From contig CANXME010001990.1 in NCBI GenBank assembly GCA_948144175.1, positions 558,001 through 622,000 of the forward strand: 64,000 bases of DNA. Reading direction: 5' to 3'. The notes beneath the pieces are model-generated. The model had not been told where the DNA came from and did not search any database. It saw only the letters and a list, made by a program, of their open reading frames with translations. Within the stretch, counting starts at the first letter, position 1; each line of letters begins with the position of its first letter. This DNA comes from Closterium sp. NIES-65. Taxonomy: Eukaryota > Streptophyta > Zygnematophyceae > Desmidiales > Closteriaceae. A program made the position numbers and the translations under genes. Shown piece by piece: positions 11,850-22,459 of this stretch.

Positions 11850-12745
11850 TATAGCATGTCATTTGGAGTTGTGCTCAAAACGCTATCAACTTTTAAAGCG
11901 GATGTGCAAAAATATGTCTATGCACTCTGTTTTTCGTTTTAGGCACATTGGAGCCTATTGTGAATATAACAAGTGGTATCAGAGCGAAGATGAACCCATA
12001 GAAGAAAGGGTGCATAAATTATTCGACTTGTTGACGCGGCTTGAGAGGGCTGATTAGAACTATAGTGAGCTCCTAAAGAAGACCAAATTGTTGGCCCTAC
12101 TCCTCGAGTCATGGTCCTTGCTCATCATTAACTTGAATGGTGACATGCCCCACCTCTCGCTCGAAGACGTGAAGCGAACAGTCCTTCAAGAGAATTTTCG
12201 CTGCTGCGAGTTGGGGTCTCGGATGGCGCCGGTGCACCAATCATCAGCCGTGGGTACGGCCGTGGAAGGGGCAGAGAACGAGGAGGAGGCAGGTTTGGTG
12301 GCAGTAACTTCAGTAGAGGCCGCGGGAATGGCAGATACAGCAGCGACGACAAGAGCTATACGGACGCGGTCGCGCCTGATTCGACGGCGAATGCCATTGT
12401 TGCCATAAGAGCGGACACATGTGGCGCGATTGCTTCAAGCTCCCTAATGGATGGACCCCTCCTCAAGGCCAAGTGGGTAGAGGAGCAGGAGAAAGGAGAG
12501 GAAGAGGCCGTGGAGGCCGTGACGGTCGCGGAGGTGGTGCTGCAAACATGAAGAACGAAGATAATTACAAGGGCACGAGGGACGATCGGTTCCCGAATTA
12601 ATTCTTCTTTGTCTCGACGCAATCACCAGCTGCACCAGAGAAAGATGAAAGTCTTTTGGAGCCTGCTGCTGTGGGAAAGGTGATCTTACAATTCCTGGAC
12701 TATTGGGTAATCAATAGCGACGCTACCTATAGCATGATTACGGTA
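11850..12745 (+). pseudogene. Gag-protease relic of a different copia lineage
   Basis: Broken reading frames recall copia Gag: EERVHKLFDLLTRLERA, then LNGDMPHLSLEDVKRTVLQE. A complete CX2CX4HX4C zinc knuckle (C-HC-C-HKSG-H-MWRD-C) is encoded at 12392-12433. A protease-like start, WVINSDATYSMI, follows at about 12706-12740, where families have W-V-L-D-S-G-A-T; here the catalytic Asp-Ser-Gly is disrupted. Stops and frameshifts occur at about 12056 and near 12390. It is unlike elements A/B/D/E, which lack this classical knuckle. An exact TGGTATCAGAGC at 11973-11984 resembles a primer-binding site but is read through in the same frame, so it may be chance. Confidence 0.7.
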
Positions 12746-12894
12746 CATATCTGTGTGTTGTGCACTTTCTACTATAGGCTATGTAAAGGTGCACCATAGA
12801 GGGCACAGATTTGCATACTCTTGTGCTTTCTCACTTTAATTAATTTTTGTTTCTTGCAGCAATGCCACTGCTTGATCAGCTAATCTCATATGAG

Positions 12895-15800
12895 CTACTC
12901 CTTAGATGCAGTAGTAGCGGGTAGTGCCAGGGACTCCACAAACTGCTGCAGCTCCGCCCTCTCCTCTCGTGTGAGGCCCCTTTCTGATCCCCCCTTGCTC
13001 TTGTGGTGCAGCCACAGCTTGGTCACCGGGTCAGGAGCCCAGCCTGCAGTGACGTTGGTGGCAGGTCAGGGGGAGGAGGGTAGCTAGGGGAGGTGGTACG
13101 TGGGTGGGGAGGAGGACGTGGGAGGTGGGGGGAGAGAGCAATGGAACTCAGAATGAGACCTTAGCTGATGCATTTGGATCTCAGCTTCTTCTCCAAATCA
13201 CCAGCCTGGCGTGCAACACAGGGAATTTTTACAAGGTCGTACCCATGGGAACCGCCAGCTGTGCAAGACATGGCATGCACGTCCACTGCCCTCCCACCAA
13301 CCCTCCCTGTCTCCACACTGCTCGGACTCGCACCAACCAAGCTCAGACACTTCCACTGCCCATCCCTCCCCCACATTCCTTTAGGTCGAACCTGTGGGGA
13401 CAGGCAGCTGAGCAAGGGCTTTTGACGCAGCACGCATGTCCACTGCACCAGCCCTCCTTCCCCTCTCACTGCATCTAGCCCAGAACCTTCCGCGCCCCTT
13501 GTGCCACCCCTTGTGCCGCCCCTTGTGCCGCCCCTTGTGCCACCCCTTGTGCCGCCCCTTGTGCCGCCCCTTGTGCCGCCCCTTGTGCCGCCCCTTGTGC
13601 CGCCCCTTGTGCCGCCCCTTGTGCCGCCCCTTGTGCCGCCCCTTGTGCCGCTCCTTGTGCCGCCCCTTGTGCCGCCCCTTGTGCCGCCCCTTGTGCCACC
13701 CCTTGTGCCGGCCCTTGTGCCGCTCCTCCCACGGTGGTGAGCCCCAGGAGTGCAGCGAGGTGGGAGAGGCAGAGCAGCTCCGAGGGGCTGCCGGGCGGCA
13801 CGATGGAGGCGAAGGGGATGACGGCCGCAGCGTGCTGCTTCCAGCGCTGGTGGTTGCGCAGGTAGGATTGCATGTGCGCCTTGATGTGCCTGCATGCAGG
13901 AGCGCATGGGGGAGAAAGTAGGGTGAGTGGTGTGGGGGCAAACGAGATCACGGCAGCAGCGTGCTGCTTTCAGCGATGATGGTCGCGCAGGTAGGCCTGC
14001 ATGTGGGCTTTGATGCGCCTGCATCCACGTGACAGGGGAGTGGTACAAGGCGAAGGGCGAGGGGAATGACGGCAGCAGCGCACAGGTAGGCCTGCATGTG
14101 CGCCTTGATGCGCCTGCATGCACGCGTGCAGAGGGGAAGGAAAGTTGAGGTCGAGGGGAGAGGAGAAATGCCTTATGCGACTGCCTGCAGGCGCGCAGCG
14201 GATGCAGGGTTGGAAAAGGGGAGTGGGCAATGTTGACAACAAGAGAGAAACGAGGAGAATGCTCAATGTGCCAACAGTGGTCACGCAGGTAGGATTGAAA
14301 ATAGGCCTTGATGCACCTGCATGCGGGCGCAGAGAGGGAAAGGAAGGTTTAGATGAAGGGAACGGGGACGGTGAATGAGAGGGGAGAGGAGAAATGCGCT
14401 CTCCTTCCAGTGAAGGTGGTGGGACGGGTGGCCCTGATGGGACTGCAGGAGTGCAGGAGAGACAGTAGGTTGAGGAAAAGAGAGAGGGGAGGGTGGGAGA
14501 GGGTCGCACTGCTGTAGCGCTGGACTGCAGGTGCACGTTTGAAAGAGGATGCGGCGGGGAGATGCACCGGGGGTGTGAGAGCCAAGGAAGGTTTCCAAAG
14601 AGAGTTGGCTGATCAGGAGGGATAGGCGTCGCGTGGCAGTAGAAGCGTGACAGCGGGTGCAATGAGGACAGTATTGGAAGACAAGGAAGAGGGCATGCTG
14701 TGTGGTAATCCAAGCGACTCACGGCATGCTGTGCGGTAACCAGCCGACGCGGAGGTAGGAGTCAGCGACGCCACACACGTCCCTCTCAGTCAGCAGCACC
14801 ACCCCACTCCACTCTCCCACCTCCCACCCCTCCACCCACTCGTGTGTCTTCACCACCACGCTCACTCCTCCCCACTCCCCTCCATCCCTCCCCACCCCTT
14901 GACCATCCCCTCTTCCCCCTAAATCCTCCGCGGACCCCCGTCCTTCTCCCCCTATCCCCACTCCCCCTCTCCCCTCCCCCCCAGGTTCGGGCCTGCCCAA
15001 TGGCGAAAGCCCCCCATCCACTCCCCCCGCACCCCCAGGTCCGCGGCTGCCCAGTGGCGAGAGCCCCCTGGCGCGCAGCTTGCTGGCGGAGATGGAGTAC
15101 AGCCAATAGGAGAGCGACAGCTGGCCCGAGTGGGCGAGCAGCAGGCGGACGGCGTTGAAGAGCCACGTGGAGCCTGCAGGGAGGCAGGGAGGGAGACGAT
15201 GTGAGGGGGATTGGGGAGAGGGAAGGGAGGGCATGTGAGGCTGGGTGCAGGCGGGGAAGCCCGTGGGACGTGCAGTGAAGGAGGGACGTGCAGTGAAGGA
15301 GATACGTGCAGTGAAGGAGGGACGTGCAGTGAAGGAGATACGTGCAGTGAAGGAGGGACGTGCAGTGAAGGAGGGACGTGCAGTGAAGGAGATACGTGCA
15401 GTGAAGGAGATACGTGCAGTGAAGGAGGGACGTGCAGCCTGCAGTCGGCCAGCCAGGCGACGGAGGGATTTTGGAAGGGAGGAAATGGGAAGGGGGTTGG
15501 GGAGAAGGGGGAAGTGGGAGGAGGGGCTGGGCGGAAGAGGGGGGTGGGGGGGAAGTGAAGCTTGGGGAGACGGGGAAGGCATGTGCAGTGAGGACGAGGA
15601 ACGGCCAGGGAGCAGCAGGCGGACGGCGTTGAAGAGCCACGTGGAGCCTGCAGAGGAGGGGGGATGAGAAAGGGGATGTGAAGAGAAGTTGGCGCGGGAA
15701 TACTGCGAGTGAAGCCTTCCGTGACAACACGTGACTAGGCCGGCAGATCTGACGTGAGGGCGGATGGACGGTGCGTGGGGGGAAGAGTGGGGGGGGGAGT

Positions 15801-16271
15801 GAGGTTGTGATGTGTGGAGTGGATGGCAGTCGCGGGAAGAGCGGAGCATGCGGGTGCGAGGCAAATGAAAGGACGTGGAAGGAAGTATGCGGTACGAGTT
15901 AGGGCTTGGAAGCTCGGAAAGAGAACAGCTTCGATCAGGCTGTCAGCACCGCGGCGCGATTAACAATGCATGATTCAGTGGGTGGAAGGTGCCGCACCCG
16001 ACCTCTCTGGTCCCGCGCACACGATCAGCCGAGGCCTTCCCCACGCACTGACGCCACTGTTCTGCTCCCGACGCGCCACGTGTCGGCTCGACAGCACATC
16101 TCGCCACGTGGGGTCCACGTGGAGCAGCTCGCACTCGCCGTCGCCGCAACCACTACCGGCCGGACAGAGTGTGCGACGCGCCCACGATGGCAAGAGTTCA
16201 ATCAGGGTTTCGTCATCTAACGAGGAGTCTATACTCGCGGATGAATGGGTTCTTCGCGGCTCGGCCGCCAT
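12895..16271 (-). CDS. P-loop sulfotransferase-like protein (multi-exon)
   Basis: I assembled this from splice phases. Exon 1 is 16271-15998 (starts MAAEPRRTHSS, ends RPRLIVCAGPERSG). Exon 2 is 15173-14723. Exon 4 is 13889 to about 13735. The last exon is 13043-12895 (WAPDPVTKLWLHHKSKGG...LTREERAEL, stop TAG). Joining exons 1 and 2 completes a PAPS-binding P-loop, RSGSTWLFNAVRLLL. Exon 2 continues with VVVKTHEWVEGW and TERDVCGVADSYLRVGWLP, the motif order of sulfotransferase-like proteins. Phases match: 1 nt carried into exon 2, 2 nt into exon 4. A further small exon (AGDLEKKLRSKC, about 13215-13165) is possible, because exon 4 and the last exon do not join in phase directly. Oddities are a glycine-rich insert of about 60 residues within exon 2, and partial duplicate exons and minisatellites in the introns. 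The substrate cannot be deduced. Confidence 0.72.
13494..13729. repeat. 15-bp minisatellite in sulfotransferase gene
   Basis: About 15 near-identical copies of CCCCTTGTGCCGCCC, with a few variant bases. It lies directly downstream (minus strand) of the conserved part of exon 4, so exon 4 either ends just before it or reads into Ala-Gln-Gly repeats. All frames are open because the unit is a multiple of three. Confidence 0.95.
13942..14326 (-). repeat. Three degenerate tandem copies of sulfotransferase exon 4
   Basis: Upstream of the complete exon 4 (HIKAHMQSYLRNHQRWKQHAAAV) lie three partial copies, each with a TGCAG-type acceptor before it. 13942-14025 reads RIKAHMQAYLRDHHR followed by a stop and KQHAAAV. 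14067-14122 reads RIKAHMQAYL. 14271-14326 reads CIKAYFQSYLRDHCW. They are tandem exon duplications decaying at different rates; the last appears oldest. Confidence 0.85.
15267..15437. repeat. 18-bp minisatellite in sulfotransferase intron 1
   Basis: About ten copies of CGTGCAGTGAAGGAGRKA, alternating in two variants (GGAGGGA and GGAGATA). It lies between the real exon 2 and its partial duplicate at 15610. Confidence 0.93.
15610..15653 (-). repeat. Partial duplicate of sulfotransferase exon 2 start with acceptor
   Basis: 44 bases match 15136-15179 exactly by eye, including the CTGCAG acceptor and the codons for GSTWLFNAVRLLL. The copy then diverges. It could act as a cryptic exon, but it keeps only the P-loop and would shift or end the frame soon after. 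Confidence 0.88.
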
Positions 16272-16524
16272 GGCGACTACGGCGGGGTGCTATGAGGTCA
16301 CGGGTGCCGCCACGAGCAGCCTGGCCGCGAGCGGGCGTCAGGAGCGGCCTAAATGGTCGGAGAAGAGATTTCCGCGGCAGCGCGGCGAGAGATGAGAAAT
16401 GGACGCGAAGCGACGCTGCCAAGGCAGGCATGGCTGACAGTCGTGAATAGCCGAATTCGGCCTGATGCTGAGCAATATAGATCAACCATCCAAGGATGTC
16501 ACACCCGCATTTGTATCTGTGTTA

Positions 16525-16877
16525 GGGCGCGTCTCCTCCCTCGATCGATTCCGATATGACGAGAAAAAACAGATCGGGCACACCGATCGCAGGATTGGGG
16601 CGGGTTTGGTAGGAGGTGACGGTTGCAGATCGATCTCGCGCCCAGGGTGTCAGGATCGAGAATTGAAGGGGGAAAAACTCTCGATCCTACAAAAGCCGGG
16701 ATCGGTGTGGCCACAAAGGCATATCGACCGTCATCAGCGGAGGTGACAAGATCGTTGGGCCCCAATTACTGTGCTCTTGTTAGCCTTCTCGAAATGTGGT
16801 TACCCTGTCTATTGCGACATTGTAGCTGTCCCTCAGATCGATCGAGGGCAGGATCGATCGAGTGAGGAGACGCGCCC
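16525..16877. mobile_element. PIF/Harbinger-like MITE (353 bp), TTA target duplication
   Basis: Terminal inverted repeats start GGGCGCGTCTCCTC and continue with CTCGATCGAT, about 25 of 28 matching between the ends. TTA directly flanks both ends (16522-16524 and 16878-16880). A 3-bp TTA/TAA duplication with GGG/GGC-starting repeats is characteristic of PIF/Harbinger. There is no transposase. It lies about 250 bp upstream of the sulfotransferase start codon. Confidence 0.82.
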
Positions 16878-16880
16878 TTA

Positions 16881-17490
16881 CCCCCCAAACCTATTCCACG
16901 GCCCCCGTTTCCTGATTCCACGGCCATTCCGACGCTGCTCGCGAACAGGACCATTTTCGATTACTTCAAACACGTCATTCGTGAGAAAATACATCACCCG
17001 ACGCGCCACTCACGGCATGTTCCGTAGAGAAGCACGTCGCAACTCAGCAAGCGGCGCGAATAACTACCTTTTTATTCTCAGACGTACAGTGATTATGCGC
17101 ATGCACCAACGCTTCGCCCGCCCTCTCCCCGTCGCCTCTCTGGTACTCATGCCTTCGTGCACAACTGTCTCACATTCGTTTGTCCTTAAAACATCCTTGA
17201 CCGCTCGCTTTCTTTAGCAAATCGCCACCTCTCACTCCCGTCTCGCCACCCATTGCGGCCTCACGCCATCTCGCAAGCGTTCGACGTCCCTTTTGCACGA
17301 GCGACAAAGGCGCGTCTCATCGGGTGGGTGTGTCGCGTGCCCGCCGCTCATCACCACGAACGCGCCTCTCGCACACACCCACCCTACCCTATCACTCTCG
17401 CCTCTCCCGTGCGCTCACATTCGCCCCGCACGCTCTCACACGCTCGCGAACGCAATAGCGGCGCCGGCCGCACGAGTTGCCATGGTGACT
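16881..17490. other. Intergenic region, no gene recognised
   Basis: Mixed composition. ORFs on both strands lack conserved features. It probably contains the 5' flank of the sulfotransferase gene (minus strand). Confidence 0.5.
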
Positions 17491-18093
17491 TTCCATTCCT
17501 TCCCCTTTCCCTCCCATTCCTTCCCCTTTCCCTCCCATTCCTTCCCCTTTCCCTCCCATTCCTTCCCCTTTCCCTCCCTTTCCCTCCCATTCGTTCCCCT
17601 TTCCCTCCCTTTCCCTCCCATTCGTTCCCCTTTCCCTCCCTTTCCCTCCCATTCGTTCCCCTTTCCCTCCCTTTCCCTCCCATTCGTTCCCCTTTCCCTC
17701 CCTTTCCCTCCCATTCCTTCCCCTTCCCTCCCATTTCCTCCCATTCCTTGCCCTTCCCTCCGCTCCCCTCCCCTTCCCTCCCCTTCCCTCCCCTTCCCTC
17801 CCCTTCCCTCCCCTTCCCTCCCCTCCCCTCCCCTCCCCTCCCCCCTCCCCTCCCCTCCCCTTCCCTCCCCTCCCCTCCCTTTCCCTCGCCTCCTCTCCCC
17901 TCCCTGCCCCTCCCCTCCCCTCCCCTCCCCGCCCCTCCCCTCCTCTCCCCTCCCCTCCCCTCCCCTTCCCTCCCCTCCCCTTCCCTCCCCTTCCCTCGCC
18001 TCCCCTCAACTCCCCGCCCCTCCCCTCCCCTCCCTCCCCTCCCCTCCCCTCCCCTCCCCTCCCCTCCCCTCCCCTCCCCTCCTTTCCCGCCCA
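17491..18093. repeat. 600-bp homopyrimidine tract (TTCCC/CTCCC repeats)
   Basis: The plus strand is almost pure C+T from about 17500 to 18093. Nested repeat units (CCTTTCCCTCCCATTCCTT early, CCCCTTCCCT and CCCCT later) show successive expansions. Such mirror-repeat polypurine/polypyrimidine tracts can form intramolecular triplexes. The ORFs across it are compositional. Confidence 0.93.
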
Positions 18094-18153
18094 TTCTGTG
18101 CACATCTCTCCCCCACCCCCAGTGTCGTGTCCTTATAGCCAGTGCGAGTACGG

Positions 18154-18434
18154 GAGAGGCGCCTGCATAGAGAGGCGCCTGCATAGAGAGGCGCCTGCAT
18201 AGAGAGGCGCCTGCATAGAGAGGCGCCTGCATAGAGAGGCGCCTGCATAGAGAGGCGCCTGCATAGAGAGGCGCCTGCATAGAGAGGCGCCTGCATAGAG
18301 AGGCGCCTGCATAGAGAGGCGCCTGCATAGAGAGGCGCCTGCATAGAGAGGCGCCTGCATAGAGAGGCGCCTGCATAGAGAGGCGCCTGCATAGAGAGGC
18401 GCCTGCATAGAGAGGCGCCTGCATAGAGAGGCGC
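18154..18434. repeat. Perfect 16-bp minisatellite (about 17.5 copies)
   Basis: The unit GAGAGGCGCCTGCATA repeats without visible variants, each carrying the palindrome AGGCGCCT. The perfection implies very recent expansion or strong homogenisation. It lies about 380 bp upstream of the p44 start codon. Confidence 0.96.
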
Positions 18435-18810
18435 ACGAATAGAATCGAGGCTCCTCTTACAGGGTGAGTCAGTCCACTCTATGCCCCTCCATCCATGCCC
18501 TTCCTCTCTTCCCTTCATGCCCTTCCTCTCTTCCCTTCATGCCCTTCCTCTCTTCCCTTCATGCCCTTCCCTTCCCGCCTTTTGTTTCTCTTCCTGCCCT
18601 TCCCTTCCCCCCCTTTCCTTCTCTTCCCGCCGTCCTGCCCTTCTCTTCCCGCTGCCCCCTTCTCATCTTGCCCTTCCCTTCCCTTCCCCGATCATCATTG
18701 GTCAAGAAGGGCAATCGCGGAATCCAACCCTCAAGTATCCCAAATCTGCATTGTACGCACGCCCGTATTCACCCCTTACTGTTGTCCGATGCAAGTTTGC
18801 TGCAGGTGCG

Positions 18811-21800
18811 ATGAAGCGAGGGGAGGCGCGGCGGGTGGACATGGCGTGCAACGTGGAGGAGGAGGAGGAGGAGGTGGCGGCGGAGGACGCCATGCGCGAG
18901 CAGGAGGCGTGGGAGCGCTCCTACGCCAACGACCGCTCCTGGGAGTCCGTGCAGGTCACTGCTGCTTGTGGGAGTCACTGACCTTGCACTCACTGACCTT
19001 GCACTCACTGACCTTGCACTCACTGACCTTGCACTCATTGACCTTGCACTCACTGACCTTGCACTCACTGACCTTGCACTCACTGACCTTGCACTCACTG
19101 ACCTTGCACTCATTGACCTTGCACTCATTGACCTTGCACTCACTGACCTTGCACTCACTGACCTTGCACTCACTGACCTTGCACTCATTGACCTTGCACT
19201 CACTGACCTTGCACTCACTGACCTTGCACTCACTGACCTTGCACTCACTGACCTTGCACTCATTGACCTTGCACTCACTGACCTTGCACTCATTGACCTT
19301 GCACTCACTGACCTTGCACTGCACTCACTGACCTTGCACTCACTGCCCTTGCACTCACTGCCCTTGCACTCACTGCCCTTGCGCTCACTGACCTTGCGCT
19401 CACTGCCCTTGCACTCACTGCCTTAGCACTCACTGCTTTTGCACTCACTGCTTTTGCACTCACTGCCCTCTCCCCCCCTTTCCCCCTTTCCCCTCCCCCA
19501 TTCTGTGCTTCGGCGTGGGCAGGAGGACGAGAGTGGGCGGCTGCGCCCGGCGGACGTGGTGGGGCAGCAGCGCAGCGAGAGGGAGAGGCGGCGGCGGCAG
19601 CAGGCAGGGCAGGCAGGGCGGGTGGGGGCGCAGCGGGTGAGGCGCGGCATCATCCGCTACCTCGTGCTCGCCCTCGACTTCTCCCGGGTGGGTGGCTCGT
19701 GATGGTGGCTCGTGATGGTGGGTCGTGATGGTGGCTCGTGATGGTGGCTCGTGATGGTGGCTCGTGATGGTGGCTCGTGATGGTGGCTCGTGATGGTGGG
19801 TCATGATGGTGGCTCGTGATGGTGGGTCGTGATGGTGGGTCGTGATGGTGGGTCGTGATGGTGGGTCGTGATGAGCAGCCTTGTTCCGTGGCACTGCACT
19901 GGAGTGGAGCCATGGCATGCCGCCCATGGGATGGGTGGCCTTGCTTTTGTGTTGTCATATGTCATGGCTTCTCACTGTCTTCGTTCTTCACACCCAAGTG
20001 CCGCCCCGCACCATTGCGCTCTGGCATGGATGGAATGACATGGCACGGCACCTCGCGTCACCTCCCTGCATGGCAGGCAGGCGGCGAGTGAGGTGGACAT
20101 GAAGCCATCGCGCATGGCAGCCATGGCGCGCAGCAGCGAGGCATTCGTTCTCAACTTCTTCGACAGCAACCCGCTCAGCCACCTCGCCCTGCTGCTGCTG
20201 CGAGACGGCGTGGCCTCGCAGCTGTCAGAGCTCACCTCGCCGCCAGACGCGCACATCAAGACGCTGCACGCCAACCTCTCCGCCTCGAGCCCCGCCTCCC
20301 TGCAGGTACCACCGCGCCTCCCTGCAGGTACCACCCCGAAACGAGACCACCCATCGTGCCTGCCCGTGATGTTTTCGCTCCTAACTGTCGCATACAATCA
20401 TGCTCACGCGCCACCATGCTTTGAGTTCAATCTCCATCATGTTTCACGATGCACCCAGTCATCTGTACATGTCATCACCTCCACTTCACATTTCGTGCCT
20501 CTCCCGCCCGCACGCCTCCCCCCCTCCCCCCCTGTCAGAACGTGGTGGAGGCGGTGGCGCACGTGCCGGCGTACGGCCACCGCGAGCTGCTGCTGCTCTT
20601 CGCCGCGCTCGCCTCCACCGACCCCGGCGACATCCTGCCCGCCATCCGCCGAGCGCGCGCCGCCCACCTGCGCTGCTCCATCATTGGCGTGGGCGGCGCC
20701 GAGGTGCACATCTGCCGCCAGATCGCCGAGCAGACGGGCGGCCGCTACAGCGTTGCCATGGATGACGTGAGGCCCGTGGGCCTGTGGGGTGCGGCGCACC
20801 TTGGGGGCAGGGATGACGTGGGGCAGGGATGACGTGGGGCAGGGATGACGTGGGGCAGGGATGACGTGGGGCAGGGATGACGTGAGGCCTGTGGGGCGCT
20901 ACTCTTGCCCACTTGCCCAATGGGGCGAGCAAGACTCGGCCGGGAATCGGTGGAGTCTTGCTCATCTAGCCTCTACCTTTTCTGCTCTTGTTGTTATTGT
21001 GCCCACCAGCAGGTACCCACTCTTAAGGAAACCTCTTCCTTCATGAGGAGCTTGCTTCAGTACCACTGTATCCGCCTCCATTGTGGACGTTTCACCATAC
21101 ATTCTACCTGCTGCGTGTGCATCTGAATCATGCCCCTCACCTTCCTCCTTCCTTCTCCGCCCTCCCTGCCTTTCTTTGTGTCACCAATCCTTTGCCGCTC
21201 GCCTTGTTCCCTTCTCCCTGCGTCATCTCCCCGACCCCCCCCCCCTCCCTCCCGCTCCCCCCCAGGCTCATCTGAGGGAGCTCTGCTGAGCCACGCGCCG
21301 CCTCCACCGGTGCAGGCAGGCAGTGCGGGCAGTGCAGCGAGTCTCGTGCGAATGGGCTTCCCCCAGCGCGCCCCCGAGGGAGCAGCAGCGCTGTGCGCCT
21401 GCCACATGCACCTCCGCCTCGCTGCCACCTATGTGTGCCCCAGGTGCCTCTGTCTCTTCCCCCTTCCCCCCACCCCACATTTCCCCTGCCGTTGTTCATC
21501 CCACCCTTTTGCAGCTGCAAGCGAAGGCCCAATTTCGCCCACCTCATGCCACTTGCCTTCCTTCCCCCTCCCTCCCCTCTCCTCCTCCCTCCTCCCCTTC
21601 CCTCCCTCAAACCTCTCCCGCCACCCCCCAGCTCGCGGGTGTGTGCGCTGCCAGCGGAGTGCCCTGAGTGTGCGCTCACACTCGTGTCCTCGCCACACCT
21701 CGCCCGCTCCTACCACCACCTCTTCCCCGTGCCGCCCTTCTCCGAGGTCCCTCTGCCGTCTGCTCCTAATCGACCTGCTGGGTCGTCAGCCCCTGCCGCC

Positions 21801-22259
21801 CCGCACAGCGACCTGCCACCCGCCTGCTTCAGCTGCACTGCCGCGCTGCCTTTCATCGGTGAGCACTGCCTTTCCTCGCTGAGCATGCGCTGGTAACGCG
21901 CTGGTAGGCCAGGCACTGCTGCGCGGTGGAATAAGGTCCGTGGTTGCGGGTCAGTCTCTGCCTTTCCAAGCCCCACAGCATCCCTGCATTCCGGCTGGCG
22001 TTCACCTTGTGTCTGCCCGACGTTGCTGCCATTTCCTCTTCTGACTGATGTTCCACTCCACCTGCCATTCCTCTTCTTGCTGCTGGCTGCCTGCTGGCTG
22101 CATGCTGTGCCGATGTGGGCAGAGACGGAGGGAGGGGGAGTGCGGGTGGAGTGCCCCACATGTGCGCGGCACTTCTGCTTCAACTGCGACGTCTTCATCC
22201 ATGAGATCCTGCACAACTGCCCCGGCTGTGAGGCCACCCGCCTGCCACAACTGCCGTAG
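18811..22259 (+). CDS. GTF2H2: General transcription factor IIH subunit 2 (p44/SSL1)
   Basis: Seven exons with GT-AG junctions: 18811-18954, 19523-19687, 20081-20305, 20539-20766, 21266-21443, 21632-21858, 22123-22259. p44 is the TFIIH core subunit that stimulates the XPD helicase in nucleotide-excision repair and RNA polymerase II transcription. Signatures in order: [17 protein letters not shown]; the VWA domain opening [13 protein letters not shown] and [89 protein letters not shown]; and the C-terminal zinc domain [25 protein letters not shown]. Phases agree throughout except for one base missing at about 21278-21281 (see findings). The exon 5/6 junction as read turns CPRC into CPSS. Total about 434 codons, normal for the family. 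The start could also be ATG 18841. Confidence 0.93.
18974..19456. repeat. 15-bp minisatellite filling p44 intron 1
   Basis: About 32 copies of CACTGACCTTGCACT, with C/T variation at one position (CACTG/CATTG) and a later GCCCTT variant. It occupies nearly the entire intron between exons 1 and 2. Confidence 0.95.
19688..19873. repeat. 13-bp minisatellite at the start of p44 intron 2
   Basis: About 14 copies of GTGGCTCGTGATG (variant GTGGGTCGTGATG). The array begins at the splice donor itself: the exon-2 donor GTGGGTGG is immediately followed by donor-like GTGG units. Confidence 0.93.
20809..20884. repeat. 16-bp repeat in p44 intron 4
   Basis: About five copies of GGGCAGGGATGACGTG. The unit ends in GACGTG, resembling the exon-4 end plus donor (GATGACGTGAGG), and a near-copy of the donor reappears at 20877-20886. 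The array may have grown from the splice site. Confidence 0.85.
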
Positions 22260-22304
22260 CCAACCACGGGGGCAAGGGGGGGAGAGGGGGGATAAGGTTT
22301 CGGC

Positions 22305-22451
22305 TGTGTATCGACACAATGGCACCAAGCTGTGTATCGACACAATGGCCCCAAGCTGTGTATCGACACAATGGCACCAAGCTGTGTATCGACACAATGG
22401 CACCAAGCTGTGTATCGACACAATGGCACCAAGCTGTGTATCGACACAATA
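22305..22451. repeat. 26-bp tandem repeat after p44
   Basis: About 5.5 copies of a 26-bp unit beginning TGTGTATCGACACAATGG, starting 45 bp after the p44 stop codon and therefore probably in the 3' untranslated region. Each unit contains TATCGACA. Confidence 0.93.
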
Positions 22452-22459
22452 GCACTACT

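Noticed and set aside
11973..11984. Exact initiator-Met-type primer-binding sequence TGGTATCAGAGC
   Set aside because: It lies in a stretch that reads through as gag-like protein, and no LTR end could be defined just upstream. Kept only as a remark in the gag relic.
13436..13921. ORF of repeated CRPLCRPL residues (plus strand)
   Set aside because: Translation of the 15-bp minisatellite. The minus strand holds the supported sulfotransferase exon.
17253..18436. Overlapping ORFs of 237-350 codons on both strands
   Set aside because: Produced by the homopyrimidine tract and the 16-bp repeat, which leave all frames open. No non-repetitive conserved segment.
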